From positions 4,969,571 through 5,033,570 of the forward strand of contig QXEO01001118.1 in NCBI GenBank assembly GCA_007115705.1: 64,000 nucleotides of DNA, read 5' to 3'. This document shows, one piece after another, positions 1-11,371 of the stretch. The stretch is from Dactylis glomerata (taxonomy: Eukaryota; Streptophyta; Magnoliopsida; Poales; Poaceae). Within the stretch, counting starts at the first letter, position 1. Each line of letters opens with the position of its first letter. A program made the translations under genes and the position numbers. The notes beneath the pieces were generated by a model. That model did not search any database. It saw only the letters and a program-made list of their open reading frames with translations, and was not told where the DNA came from.

Positions 1-2404
1 TGCACGTCCACATGATATCAAGTTGCCTTTTGAATATCATGCCGAATGAGCAACTTACAATATCTCCATTTCTGTCTGGAGCTCCTACACAGAAATGACA
101 GGTGGATGTCCTACTGTACTTGGACAGGAAACAAGCCGACCAGCACAATCGCTGTAGAGCACAGCTGCTAGACAAGAATCAATCAAGCAAAACTGTGCAG
201 GCATCATATGTATATATTGATACCGCTGAATCTCACTGGGTTTATTCAATTGGAGCTCTGAGATCTTACATCTCTATTGAGGCTATCTTTCGAAAGGGCT
301 TGCTGCAGTATATTATTAAATTAATGGACGAACTAATAGTTGGATGTTAACAAGCTAATGACTTGGTAAATTTTACAATGAAAACAAACAATTGAAATAT
401 GCTAGGTTGTTAGCACAGCTGTGCTTAATGGAGTTGTAACTACGAAGGAGAATATCTCCTGAGAAGTTTAATGTGGCGCCATACGTTATTTTTTTCTTTC
501 TGAATTTGCTTTGATTTCAGAACTCACACTGAATTGTTATAAGAGCATTATCATCTCGTTGGTCAGTGTTGACATCAAACAAAGTAACTTTCCTCGCTGA
601 ATGGACGAAGGTCTTCATTCAATTTGTTTCTTGTGCATCAATATTGTCCAGCAAATTATGCTTCCCAAGTTATCGGGCATTTACTTTTGAAGAACAGTGT
701 AATAACTTAATAGGCTGTGCATTGTTTTTTGATAACATAATAGGCTGCTCCCTTTATTGATATTAGTTAATCTAAAAAGCTAAAAAGACTAAAAAAAATG
801 CGTCCCTTTATTGATAGGCGCTGAACTGGAGACGTGGGAGCCTTGCATATGTCCAATATCCTGTACTTGCTGGACAGACAGCTGCATCTCCAGATCTTGT
901 AAGTGGCAGCCCACCCCCTCAGTCCTCCGCTCTGGTATCCTTTTCTCTTTGTTTGACCAGCTAATTAGTGGGATACCAATCACTTTGGGTCTATAATATT
1001 CTTAGTATATTTCTTGATTTAAATAGAGTTACATACCCAATCATTTCATATTGTTTATTGGGAGTATTCTTGTGCCAAAAAAATCTGTGCTCATCATTGA
1101 AAGGAATAAACATTCTCTACACGTCTATGGTCTGGACCGTATAGTCGTATAGATTCTGGGCGCAGTTGATTACCTTGATTGCAGTCCTGATTTATTATAC
1201 CTGAGTTGCATAAACATTGCGCTGACTGTGTTTCCACGAGGAGCTAATTGCCTCGAAGTACCAATCCCTTCTAGGTAAAAAATCTTAAGTTTTGAGGCGC
1301 ATTTTTCAACAACAAACGATGTCTGGTGGCGCAGTTGCTCTAGACGTAGGTTGATGTTTTGCGGGCTCAATTTAAGCCTATCATTCTTCTTGGTAATGGG
1401 CCATTGCCTTCTACATATGTTTGTGGTAGTGGACCTTCTATATTAACAAGACCTGGAAGCACAGCTGAAAAGAAGTCCTGACTTTGCTGAAAAAAGCTCC
1501 TTACCTTTTTCTTCCTTCCTTTTTTGTTCAACAAAACTAACTGTTAGTTGGTAATACAGTTTTTTGCTGGGAAGTTTGCTATACAGTATTATGCTAGTTA
1601 AAACTAATCTTTTATTATAGCATCCTTCTCGAAACATGATTTCCTCCACTATAAATAAAGCCAAACGGACGAACTTATACAAAATAATGATGGCCTCTTA
1701 CAAAGCAAACCAAGAATAAATAAATAAAAGATATCAAAAACTGAACTTGCCATCGAAGACAGCAGAGCAAGACCGAGAGGTACCGGAGCAGAGCTCCACA
1801 ACGATGTTCCAAGAGGGTGATGATGTCATCGAGACCAAGATGGTCAACGGTTTTCACCCAGAGCCCCTAACATTGATAAGGTGCCCACAATGGCTCCCCA
1901 AGGACACATAGTCGGTGTCGGAAAGCTATCTCGGACCATCCACTAGCCCTGAGCAAGGCCCCCGACACGCAATATGGGAGCTGCCTTCGGTGTTGCGCCG
2001 GCGACACCAGGATACCCAGCCGCTCGCTCCTTCTCATCCACGTAACCAAAGAGAAAACCATCAACAGTGCCACACCGCTCGCCGTAGAGTCGTCCATGTA
2101 GTCTATCTTCCAAGGCCATCGCTCTTGCATCTAAGATCTCACACCCATGACGCGGCAAACGCCATGACGGCAAGTCCACGGAACAGGCGTGAAATTTCCA
2201 TGTCACCTAACTAGCCCTGAAATCACTAATTTTAGGAAATGGCAATACCGACAGTATTTACAATTGTACGGATATCTATTTTATGCTCGTCTTAGATGGC
2301 ATTGATGCATATAACGAAAAGTGCTCACCTACTGTATGTCGGTATATGCCCTTCCAAGAATGCTCTAGTTTTTATGTCATGTTACCTGTAGAGTATAATA
2401 TATG
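1..2404. other. Intergenic sequence, no gene recognised
   Basis: AT-rich sequence with only short open frames (under 100 codons) on both strands, none with a family motif I recognise. The frames at about 1867-2206 overlap one another on both strands in a GC-richer patch, which is typical of chance openness. The stretch around 840-940 reads in one frame as a proline/serine-rich peptide that could be an old exon, but there is no supporting splice context. Confidence 0.5.
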
Positions 2405-2637
2405 TTCTCTTTAAAGTTCAAAATCTTTCTTTACTCGCAATTCGCTGTACTCGAACCTATTTTACATGTTTAGTAAAGTTTGGAAGATCAGCATTTTCTC
2501 TTGCCCCACATTTTAAAATCTTGCAGACGGCGACCTCTGTTTAAAGTTCAAGCACATTATTTATTGCAGTTTGCTGTACTTAAACCTATTTTACACGTTT
2601 ACTAAAGTTTGGAAGATCAGCATTTTCTCTTGCCGAG
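2405..2637. repeat. Direct repeat, about 100 bp, two diverged copies
   Basis: The segment at about 2405-2505 recurs at about 2538-2637. Both copies contain a TTTAAAGTTCAA start and an AGTTTGGAAGATCAGCATTT core and end in TTTTCTCTTGCC. The copies differ by substitutions and small indels. About 30 bp separates them. There are no terminal inverted repeats, so this looks like a local duplication. Confidence 0.75.
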
Positions 2638-3899
2638 CCAAGTAGACAAACGAAGGGAACGGAACGGAGGGAGACCCGTGATCTGCTGGGCCATACATAC
2701 ACCAAAACAAGACAGAGCTTGTTTCCAAGAAACCAATCGATGGTAGGCCACCTCCTGCGACCAGAACGCAGGCACGGACAACTCCAGTATATTTCATAGT
2801 CTTGTCCTCTCGAATCCGATGTCAACCTTCTTGTAATTAAGCAGTTAAATCCGTGCAACATCACTCTCACATTCTACAAGAACCCCCTCGCAACTCACAA
2901 GCAGCTAAAAAAAAGCACGTAGGTGTGCCGAAATGGACCCTACTGCCTGGACTTACCTCCGTCTGGTATCTAATGAATAATGATTACACTTACCAGCTAT
3001 ACTTACAGAATACACATATTTTGCATACCACCTGTCTCGATTCTGGTTTGTAGTGTACTTGTTGTTTTCAAAAAAAAATTTGTAGCCAGTCCAAACCGTT
3101 CTAACAAACTGTGACTAAGATGTACGAACAGAGTACTGCATAATTTGGGCCTATTGAGGACTACAGTTTTGGTTATTTGCGTCACAAGAAACGATCTGTT
3201 TTTATTGAAATTTTGGTCTCCCTCCAATGATAAACGATGGGCCATTCTTTGACGATCGTGACACGATCACACGAAGAACTCTGAATTGGCAGGAGCATCT
3301 TTCGGTACGGATCCTTCGCGATTACTGTTTGCACTCTATCGTGATGGAGTGATGGTACCCTGCTTTGTAATCCAAGCGTTCGAGTTAACGAAAGCGCCTC
3401 AGTCGCCTAGCTTCTTGCGAGTCAACATCGTTGCGTGCGAGCTATTGGACAGGGATAATGTCCGAGCTCAATTTGATGTTGCTTCATCGCTTGAAATACT
3501 TCCTGACTTTCGCGTCATATAATTGTTAGAAGCAAATATTTCTTTTTCTCACATGGGGAAAACATTAGCAATGGTTTTTGCTGAAATATTAGCATGTTTG
3601 GACTCTTGTTCCTCGATCGAAAAGAAAATAGACAATATTTGGAGTTCGGGTGCATTGCATCTCCACAAGGTTCCGAGCCCGTGGAGGTTGGTGTTCTGCC
3701 GTCTGGGTGAGGCAAACCAGCAAAGTAACATTTCGCTCTGACTATGATTTGACTTTCCATCCAACTTGATAAGCATAATCTTGAACATCAGACCATGATC
3801 CATCACCCATTATTGTCCTAGTACTAGCATGAGTCTGCAAAAAAATTCTAGGGTACACGAATTCGTATCTTCTCCTTAAAGAAGATACAGTAGTAAACA
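2638..3899. other. Intergenic sequence, no gene recognised
   Basis: There is no recognisable coding domain. One open frame at 3286-3522 (+) begins without an ATG and matches no family I know. A small hairpin occurs at 3866-3889 (GTATCTTCT arms around CCTTAA). Confidence 0.4.
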
Positions 3900-4004
3900 T
3901 ACTTTCTCCGATCCATAATTATTGCTAAATTTCATGTATATAGATATATTTTAATGTGTCTATTCACTCATTTCAGTGGTACATATTATGGAGTGAAGGG
4001 AGTA
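3900..4004. mobile_element. Stowaway-like MITE
   Basis: A 105-bp AT-rich element bounded by TA dinucleotides. The left end TACTTTCTCCGATCCATAAT and right end ATTATGGAGTGAAGGGAGTA form an imperfect terminal inverted repeat of the CTCCCTCCGTCCC type found in grass Stowaway (Tc1/Mariner) MITEs. It is non-coding. Confidence 0.8.
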
Positions 4005-4162
4005 CTAAGAGTTCTGCTCGCCGCGAATGTGACCAACCCTAACAACTCGTTAAACTATCCATCCCTGCCGCTCCGCATCCTAGTCGTAGATTCTTCACGC
4101 ATGATTGTATGTCGTCAGAACTAGGGTGGCAAGCCGACGTCCTGCGTCACCCCACAAACGTA

Positions 4163-5275
4163 GGGTGTGTTTGGTAGGTTGGCCCAACCCAGAGATTCTC
4201 AACTCAGCCTGGCTGAGTGCTCTATTTGTTGTTTGTTAGGTCGGGTCGGCCCAACTCAGCACTGCCCAAGTCATGCAAAAAAGAGCCCTCAGCCTGGCTG
4301 AGCTTCGCTCATCAGCCCGGCCGGATTCGCCCCGCGACCGCGCGGGCCTCGCCCCCAGACCCGCCCCCGCCTCTCTCTCTCTCTTCCTACCATTTCCCCC
4401 TTCCCATTTTCCTCTCTCTGTCCCCCGGCGGCTCCCTCCTCCGATTCCCAACCGCAACGGCCGCTACCCACCGCCGAACGACGCCACCCACTGCTGGAGA
4501 CGACGCCACCCATCCCGCAGAGGTCGCCTCCCTCGCCGCCACAACGCGCCGCCTCCTCGCGTCTCCCAGCCGGCCACCGCGCCGCCTCCAGGCTCTGGCA
4601 GCAAATCATCACCGCGATGTCTCCTCGCGTGTCCTGGCCGGCGTTCGCGCCGCCTCCTCACATCTCCTGGTTAGCCACCACGCGTCGGAGGAAGCGGACC
4701 GCGCGCCGGAGGAGCAGCCCGCCGCGCGCCCGAGGAGCTAGATCTCCGATGCTGCTGCTGGCCGGGGCGATGGCGGCGCGCTGCTTGCTGGGCCGACGGC
4801 GGCGTGCTGATGGCCGGAACGATGACGCCGTGCTTTCTAGACGATGACACGCGCTGCAGCTCTCGCCGGCGGCGGCCGGTCAGCCGGCCGGCGGTGGAGC
4901 CATGTACAGGGACCGGATTGCTTTTTATATTTCTGTTAAGGACCAGATTGCTTTTTATATTTCTGTTAAGGACCGGATTGCTTTTTATATTTCTGTTAAG
5001 GACCGGATTGCTTTTTATATTTCTGTTAAGGACCGGATTACTTTTTATTTTTCAATTTAGGGACTCAATTGCTTTTTTCTTTTCCATTCAAGGATCTATA
5101 TGTAAATATTTCGATTCTGAACTGAGACAAGCCACCAAACAACATCTCAGTCCAGCTTGTTTCATTAGACCCAGGCTACCAAACATGTGACAAAATCTGA
5201 TGCCAACTTGTCTGAGAGCTGCATGTATAAGGTGAGATAGAGACTCTGAGTTGATACGGGCTACCAAACACACCC
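4163..5275. mobile_element. Non-autonomous TIR DNA transposon with 3-bp TSD
   Basis: The terminal inverted repeats are GGGTGTGTTTGGTAG (4163-4177) and CTACCAAACACACCC (5261-5275). Further subterminal inverted similarity includes CAACTCAG and CTACCAAACA blocks. A 3-bp GTA occurs immediately outside both ends (4160-4162 and 5276-5278), suggesting a 3-bp target duplication of the PIF/Harbinger or CACTA size, although the ends are not canonical for either. The interior is GC-rich up to about 4900 and has overlapping open frames on both strands that look non-coding. No transposase is visible. The Gypsy LTR begins five bases beyond the right end. Confidence 0.75.
4911..5060. repeat. 30-bp tandem repeat, five copies
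   Basis: The unit starts GACCGGATTGCTTTTTATAT and is 30 bp long. Units start at 4911, 4941, 4971, 5001 and 5031; the first four are nearly identical and the fifth is diverged. A more degenerate relative follows (5061-5090). Because 30 is a multiple of three, one frame translates as a 10-residue hydrophobic repeat, which I regard as a by-product. The array lies inside the TIR element. Confidence 0.9.
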
Positions 5276-5279
5276 GTAG

Positions 5280-5615
5280 TGACAAGGGTATAGTTAATAG
5301 ATCCCGTTAGTTGAGTATCCCTGAGGCCCGTTAAGCTAGGCCCAATTGTAACGATAGTCGAATACGAGTTCTTACCGTATGTCGATATTGTAATCTGTAT
5401 CGGACCCTACCCGATTCTCGAGACCTGGCCACCTATATATAGGGGCCAGGAGGGGACGGTGTAGGGCAGATTGAAAGCAAGACAGGTTGAACACCCAAGT
5501 TTACTTTCGATATACATTTATTTCGACTAACCTTTACCTTCGAGTTCATCCGATGCCCTATTCCCCCGATCCTAAGTCCTTTCATCTAGGACATTTGTCG
5601 AGTTAACCCTCGTCA
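5280..5615 (+). repeat. 5' LTR of the Tat-type Gypsy
   Basis: A 336-bp LTR beginning TGACAAGGGTATAG and ending CCCTCGTCA. A TATA-like CTATATATAGG motif at about 5431-5441 is a plausible U3 promoter. It matches 25907-26241 apart from about six substitutions and one T. Confidence 0.95.
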
Positions 5616-5616
5616 A

Positions 5617-5635
5617 TTGGCGCTGACCGTGGGGA
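5617..5635 (+). other. Primer binding site of the Gypsy element
   Basis: TTGGCGCTGACCGTGGGGA follows the LTR end by one base. The TGGCGC start and GGGGA end resemble the primer sites of many plant Gypsy elements. I did not assign the tRNA. Confidence 0.7.
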
Positions 5636-5652
5636 CATTGGGCGTTGGATTC

Positions 5653-7911
5653 ATGAATTCGACGGCTTTTTCACTTTTAGCCAGTAGCAGTTCAGAACTC
5701 GACGGAAGTCAAGAGGTGGAGTTAACAATTGGAAGTTTGAGCATCTTCGTTGGGCCATCGGGTTCATCTCGCCTCTCGGATTCGACGAAACCAGATCCGT
5801 CGGCAAGCAAGCCCGAAACAGAGGTGATGTTGGAATCATCAGAAGGCTCTTCCAGCGAGGTAGACTCGCCGATCAGCTTGGAAAAAGCACCAATCGCAGA
5901 AGGCGACAAAATTCGGGAAAATTTCGACTCAGAAGAAAGAGCGTGGCAAACACACAACAGCGGAAGGGACTTCGCCGTTGGAAGCAGTGGCATCTCCAAA
6001 GTACATCAGCTATGCGTCATTATCACTGAGGCAGAAGAAGAAAACAACAACGAAGGAAGTAAGAAGGTCGACAGGCAAGTCGACAAAATAAAAGAACACA
6101 ACAAAAAGGATAAGAAGAAAGTACACGTATCGGCTGGCGAATGGAGAATGATCAAATCAGCTATCAATCATGGTACAGAAGTACCCAAAGGATCAAGAAG
6201 AGAAGTTCTAATGGGATATCAGTATGCATTATACCAACATAAGAAGAAACTAAGGGAGGAAAGAGACACGGTCCTTCAAAACAATAACAGTATATCAAGG
6301 GAGGAATACTGGGATGACTATAGCGAGGATTCCGAATATAGCAGAGAAAGGCGCGGAGACCCGAAACACAACAGGGGGGCAACAGCACGCAGCAGAGAGG
6401 AAAGGTACTCGAGGAGCCCTACCCCACAGCTAGAAGAGGAGAAAGATGACTTCATGCAAGAAACGCCAGAAGCAGCGTTGATAGCAGCACAGGCATATTT
6501 ACTAACCACCAGGCCAGAACCCGGGGATCCGCGAGAAGATATGCACCGAGCCGCGATACGAAGCCTCGGAATAGTGGAGAGCAAGATCAGGGAAAAAGGT
6601 CCAGACACAAAGTCGACAATCTACAAGGTAAAGCAAAAGGAGAAGCTCAGATACAACTTCGCAGATAACGAGTATAGTGAGTCATCAGAAGAGGAAAGGC
6701 GACAAAAGAAGGAGGACGCAAGAAATATAATAGCGCAGGCTCGAGTAAATAAATCACACCACGCCTGGAGGGAAGAAAATTATGAAGACGACGATAAAGA
6801 GATGGGCGCATTATGCTTTACCCGCAGGGTTCGCAAAACGCGGGTACCCAAAGGATTCAAATTACCACACGATCAACATAAATATGACAGGTCGCAAGAG
6901 CCTACCATGTGGTTATCGGACTATTTGCAGGTAGTGCAGATATTAGGGGGAACAAAAGCGACTGCAATGCAAAGTTTGCAGCTACACCTCACCGGCGCAG
7001 CACAGTCCTGGTTGAATACCCTACCCAACGAATCTATTGGAAGTTGGGGAGAACTCGAAAACCAATTCACAAGAAATTTTCGTTCAACATACAAGCGCCC
7101 AGCATCACTGGAGGAAGTTAAGGCGTGTGTGCAAAGGAAAGGCGAAACTCTACGTTCTTATATACAACGATGGAGTGTAATTAAAAACTCAGCAGAGGAC
7201 GTCTCCGACGAACGAGCAATAGACGCTTTTTCGGCCGGACTTCGTCGTTCAGATCTCGTGGAAGAAATAGGAAGAACAAGACCTACGACAGTAGCCGAGC
7301 TAATGGAAGAAGCCAACAAATTTGCTGATGGAGAGGACACATATAATAACAAAAGAGGACGTTCACCAGAAGCCGACAGAATAAGCAGACAGAGGAGATG
7401 ACACCGCAGCAGGGATAACCAAGGAAGGCGAAATCAGGTAGCCGCAGGCTACGCAGCAGAAGAAGAGGAAGGATATGTAAACAAGAGGTTTCAGGCAAAA
7501 AGAGTAGAAAAATCGAGATACTCTGGTCCTTCGGCCGAGGATATGTTATACGGACCTTGTCGAATCCACTACGCATATCTTGAAGGGAAAAGAGTCTCAA
7601 ATCACCAGATGAAGGATTGTAGAACGTTCCTAAAGCTACAAAGCGCCATGGGTTCAAACCAAGGAGGATGGCAAGAAGAGAAGCACACAACTCAAGGATA
7701 TCACATGCAAAGGCTAGCAAGGCACCTAGAGTCTAAAGTTTACATATCAGCTATGATTCAACCAGTGCCTAAGTCGAAAAAAGAGCGAAATAGCATATCC
7801 AGGCAAGTAAATCTAGCAATATCGTCACCACCAGCTACTACAGAGTACCTGCGATGGTCAGATCAACCAGTTAAGTTTAGTAGAGCAGACCACCCAAGGA
7901 AAGTTCCCAGG
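5653..7911 (+). pseudogene. gag: Gypsy gag, nonsense-mutated and interrupted
   Basis: Structural capsid/nucleocapsid polyprotein of the Tat-type element. The first ATG after the primer site is at 5653. The N-terminal half is charged and acidic/basic. A Retrotrans_gag-type domain occupies roughly residues 420-560, including AAQSWLNTLP and LRSYIQRWS. A TGA at 7399-7401 interrupts it, and the same frame then continues with a zinc-knuckle-like CRIH...NHQMKDC segment at about 7557-7620. The frame is cut at 7911, where the Copia element inserted, and resumes in frame at 20043. The TGA fits a CGA-to-TGA transition, as in methylated repeats, but that is inference. The product can no longer be made as a single protein. 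Confidence 0.9.
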
Positions 7912-9241
7912 TGAAAGGATCGTATGAGCGACTAGAGGGGGGGGGGGTGAATAGGAGCTACCCAATAATTTTAATTCTTTTCAAGTTAGGGCTAGACAAG
8001 AAGGTAAATTCTCTAGATGTGATACTAAGTGAATTTACCTAGAGTGACAAGCAAGCTAGCAATAACAATATAAGTAAAGGCACAAGTAAAGGATAGAGGT
8101 CACCGCAATGAAGACACGAAGACACGAGGATGTATTCCCGTAGTTCCTTCCTTGTTACGGGAAGTACGTCTACGTTGGAGAGGTGTGGGGCCACAAAGGC
8201 CACCAACGCCACAAAGGCTCACCCTATTCTCCGGTGAACAAGCCACAAAGGCGAGTTCACGCTCCACTAAGCGATGCCCTTGAAGGCGGCACGACACCTT
8301 TACACAAAGTATTGGGGCAAGCTCCACAACTCAATTGGAGGCTCCCAATAGGCCCACCAAGCTCTTACACACAAAGTCAAGCTTGGGGGACGGCTTCTTC
8401 CGGCTATAAATCCGATGAATCACACAAGTAACAAGCCCCTCAACAAAGAGAGGGGGGAAATCAAATCGCCTTGGTGGAAGTGTAGATCTAGGTCTTCTCC
8501 CTCAAATCCCAAAAGGGCTTTGAGTTCTATTGGCTAGGGAGAGAGATCTTGAGCTTTGAAGCTTTGGAACAATGGTGGAGAGAGAGTGGAAGCCGCAGCC
8601 TTCTCTTGAGGAAGAAGAAGGCTTTATATACTCCTCCTCGAAATGTAGCCGTTGCTGGTCGACTAGGGCCGGAGTCTCCGGCCAGGAGGGCCGGAGTCTC
8701 CGCCCTAAGTGACTCCAGGGCCGGAGTCTCCGGCCAGAGACAGAAGTCTCCGGCCCAACTCCGGCCTGGTCACTGCATAGACCAGCTCCTTAGCAAACCC
8801 TAACCCAGCCAGAGAGACCGGAGTCTCCGGCCACTGGGACCGGAGTCTCCGCCCCACCCGGAGTCTCCGGCCAGAGACAAAAGTCTCCGGCCCAACTCCG
8901 GGCAGGTCTCTGCTTAGACCAACTGGGAGGATTGCTAGGGCGATACTCCTAGGCCGGAGTCTCCGGCCACCAGGGCCGGAGTCTCCGCCCTAGAAGTAGC
9001 AATAGCAGTACTTCGAGGATCCCCTCTCCACCAATTCCACCTTCGCGAAGCACCCTATAAGACCACTAAGCCCTAACTCCACTACAGGACTACGGGCTTC
9101 GATCTTTTCTTCCCTTTTTGGGTGAACCTCCGCGAGATCCTGAATTAACCTAGAAAATCTGCATAACTTAAATAGAATGGTTAATTCACCAAATGTTGTT
9201 AACAAACACCAAAATACATTTATTAGGGAAATGCCCTTTCA
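7912..9241 (-). repeat. 3' LTR of the Sirevirus element
   Basis: A 1330-bp LTR with + strand ends TGAAAGGATCG and GCCCTTTCA. It contains a run of 11 G near 7937-7947, against 9 in the other LTR, which accounts for the whole 2-bp length difference. It carries eight palindrome copies at 8668-8990. Short open frames here occur identically in the other LTR and are not taken as genes. Confidence 0.95.
8668..8990. repeat. Palindrome array in the 3' LTR
   Basis: Eight copies of CGGAGTCTCCG, several extended to the 17-base GGCCGGAGTCTCCGGCC, plus degenerate AGAAGTCTCCGG and AAAAGTCTCCGG half-sites. Spacing is irregular. The motif is an inverted repeat around one central T. The same array occurs at 19463-19786. 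Confidence 0.9.
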
Positions 9242-9242
9242 A

Positions 9243-9256
9243 TCTCCCCCTTTTTG
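9243..9256 (-). other. Polypurine tract of the Sirevirus
   Basis: The minus strand reads AAAAAGGGGGAGA directly before the 3' LTR, the standard second-strand priming site. Similar AGGGGGAG-type tracts occur at 9322-9329, 9387-9395, 9712-9720 and 12405-12411; clustered extra tracts are a Sirevirus habit. Confidence 0.85.
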
Positions 9257-9772
9257 GTGTTTGATGACAACATAAGGATTTGCAAGATATAAACACAATA
9301 AAATGAAATATATAGGAAAAGCTCCCCCTACTTGTGTGCACAACACCATTTGCATTTGAACATGAGCCACATAAGTAAGAATCATCACTCCCCCTATATA
9401 TTTCACAATTATACCAATTGCAAGAAATAATATATGAGACTAACCAATAAGCATATAAGTAAGACTAACAATATAGCTCACATTTTAATAGTCTTACTAA
9501 GCAACATAAGAACTTAAGTCTCACACACATAACATACCACACACATTTAAACAGTTCAACACTAAGATAGATGAGACACAACATGAAAGTCCACGAAGTT
9601 GTGTCTCGACCAAAGCAAAGCAAACGAAGTGCAAATCCAAATAACCACCCCATGCAAATCCAAATAACCACCCCATGCAAATCCCAACGAAGACATCCTA
9701 GTAGAGCTACTTCTCCCCCTTTGGCATCGAGACACCAAAAAGGGAAAAGAGCGATGCTACACGCCCATGAGA
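9257..9772. other. Sirevirus region between ORF3 and 3' LTR
   Basis: Non-coding and AT-rich, with three additional polypurine-like tracts and a duplicated CCCCATGCAAATCCAAATAA segment (about 9636-9680). No gene seen. Confidence 0.7.
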
Positions 9773-11371
9773 TCACTCGTCGTCTTCATCCTCGGGCTCG
9801 TCCTCGGAACCGGCATTGAAGTCCTCATCTCCTTCTTCAATATCATCAGAAGCCATGGGCTTCTTGCCATGACGCACATTGGAGGTGCCAGAGGTGACCT
9901 CCTCAAATGCCTGCCAGTCAGTCAGACCCTTGCTCCACTTGCCATAGCTGTGAGTACCGGATGAAGAGGAAGAAGGAGGTGATTCCACATAGCCCGGTTG
10001 AGATTTCCGAAAGGCCTTGTGAAGAACAGCTTGATTGTCATTGATGTGCTTCTGAGAGATGTAGCTCTCATATTGCTTATGACGGATGTCCACATTCATG
10101 CAAAGCACATTTCTTTGGAACCAATTGAGCTTCTTGTATTCTTGAGAAAACTCATTGGTGGAGCTAGAGCCGGCATTGCTAGCATGCTTCATCCTTGGGC
10201 CCCTTCTAGTGGACACACCCTCGGCAAAGGCAACATCATCTTCACCTCTCATTGGAGCAAAAGGTTCCTTGGAGTGACCGGTGGGTTCTTTGCGTTGAAG
10301 CTTCACAACCTTGTGATCCACAAGGTTTGCATCGAGAAGAGGAAGGTTGAGTCCTTGAGCACGAATGAGCCTCATGATGAACGGGGCATAGAGAGGAGTC
10401 TTCTTGCTGAGAATGCAATCGTTGATTTCCTTGTGAATGAAATCCATCACATCAAGCGGCTCAATAAGTGCGGTCTCTCCTTGGCAATAGACTTCATGAG
10501 AGTAGGCCAAGAGATTCACCAAGGCCTTGCGAATAGCATCAAAGTTGCCGGCTTGAGGGGCAATGGAGGCCCGGAATATGCGGAGCAAGATGTTGGACCG
10601 TTTGGACAGCCCAAGAGTGCCCCCAATGACAATCTTCTTGTCATCCCCGGTGTAGAGAGGAGCAAGCTTCTTCTTCTCATAGTACTCCCCATCAACATGC
10701 ATCCTCATGCCACTAGGAGTAGTAGCACCACGGAACTCATACCCAAGGAGAGCAGCAAAGTCCATGAAATTGGAATGACAAACCTCTTCTCCGGTCATCC
10801 AAGTCATGGGGATCTCCTCACCCTCTCCAAACACTAAGGTAGCAAAGAACTGTTGGACCAATGTGATGTTGTAGGACTCTTGTATCTTCATGAGTGGATG
10901 GAGCCCAAGCTTGCGAGTGATCCACACAGCCTCTCCGAAGTATGCACTGTACTTGGCAAAGTGAGAGAAATCCATCACCGTCTGAGGGCAAACCGGATAC
11001 TTCTTGAGGGAAGCATAAAATTCCTTCATGATCAGCTCTTGCTCTTTGCGGAAAAAGCAACGGTCACGGGAGTTCCGCGCGAGAGTGTACATATCCCTCT
11101 TCCTCATTTCAACAAACTCAGATGCTGATAGCCCTTCCAGAGTCACAAGACTATCAAATTTGACCTTCTTAGCTGCCTCAGCTCGTTCCTCTTCGGCTAT
11201 CCTTGTCTTGAGCCTCTTAGCATCTCTAGCTTGTTGAGCAATGACCGATCTCTGAGAAAGCTCCCCTGTGGCGGGATTCACAACCAACTTGTCCTTGCTA
11301 TGGGCTGCCGGCTTCCGAGAACCACCTGCACCTGTGAAAGAGTGAGGAAGATAGCAAGGTTGAGGTGACAT
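9773..11371 (-). CDS. Sirevirus accessory ORF3 (532 aa, unknown function)
   Basis: Uninterrupted frame from ATG 11371 to 9773, between pol and the 3' LTR, where Sireviruses may carry an extra or envelope-like ORF. The N-terminus is Lys/Arg/Glu-rich and probably helical (AEEERAEAAKKVKF, about residues 57-70). A long globular core includes FFRKEQELIMKEFY, ITLVQQFFATLVF and TWMTGEEVCHSNF. The tail is Ser-rich and then strongly acidic (EEGDEDFNAGSEDEPEDEDDE-like). I see no signal peptide or transmembrane helix, so a classical envelope is not supported. The core resembles the accessory proteins of plant retrotransposons sometimes annotated as putative plant transposon protein; that assignment is from memory. 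Its role is unknown. Confidence 0.85.
   Translation of the reverse strand: MSPQPCYLPHSFTGAGGSRKPAAHSKDKLVVNPATGELSQRSVIAQQARDAKRLKTRIAEEERAEAAKKVKFDSLVTLEGLSASEFVEMRKRDMYTLARNSRDRCFFRKEQELIMKEFYASLKKYPVCPQTVMDFSHFAKYSAYFGEAVWITRKLGLHPLMKIQESYNITLVQQFFATLVFGEGEEIPMTWMTGEEVCHSNFMDFAALLGYEFRGATTPSGMRMHVDGEYYEKKKLAPLYTGDDKKIVIGGTLGLSKRSNILLRIFRASIAPQAGNFDAIRKALVNLLAYSHEVYCQGETALIEPLDVMDFIHKEINDCILSKKTPLYAPFIMRLIRAQGLNLPLLDANLVDHKVVKLQRKEPTGHSKEPFAPMRGEDDVAFAEGVSTRRGPRMKHASNAGSSSTNEFSQEYKKLNWFQRNVLCMNVDIRHKQYESYISQKHINDNQAVLHKAFRKSQPGYVESPPSSSSSGTHSYGKWSKGLTDWQAFEEVTSGTSNVRHGKKPMASDDIEEGDEDFNAGSEDEPEDEDDE

Noticed and set aside
811..996. Possible exon near 811-996
   Set aside because: Short, no recognised motif, stops nearby and no convincing splice sites.
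1867..2206. Overlapping open frames of about 90 codons on both strands
   Set aside because: Mutually overlapping in a GC-rich patch with no domain.
3286..3522. 78-codon open frame
   Set aside because: No ATG, no motif, no gene context.
4217..4847. Pro/Arg/Ser-rich frames in the TIR element
   Set aside because: Both strands and several frames are open because of GC richness; composition is low-complexity.
8668..8990. Repeated GGAGTCTCCGG units considered as a CRISPR-like array
   Set aside because: Repeats are 11-17 bases, palindromic, irregularly spaced and dispersed through a plant retrotransposon; there are no uniform spacers or Cas genes.
8100..9205. Short open frames in the Sirevirus LTRs, occurring identically at 18896-20001
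   Set aside because: They lie wholly within the LTR repeats, overlap palindromes and have no domain or expression signal; identity follows from LTR identity.
10000..10837. 279-codon + strand frame opposite ORF3
   Set aside because: Shadow of the intact minus-strand ORF3, which has consistent protein-like composition and a proper start.
9773..11371. Calling Sirevirus ORF3 an envelope protein
   Set aside because: No signal peptide, membrane helix or glycoprotein-like cysteine pattern is visible.
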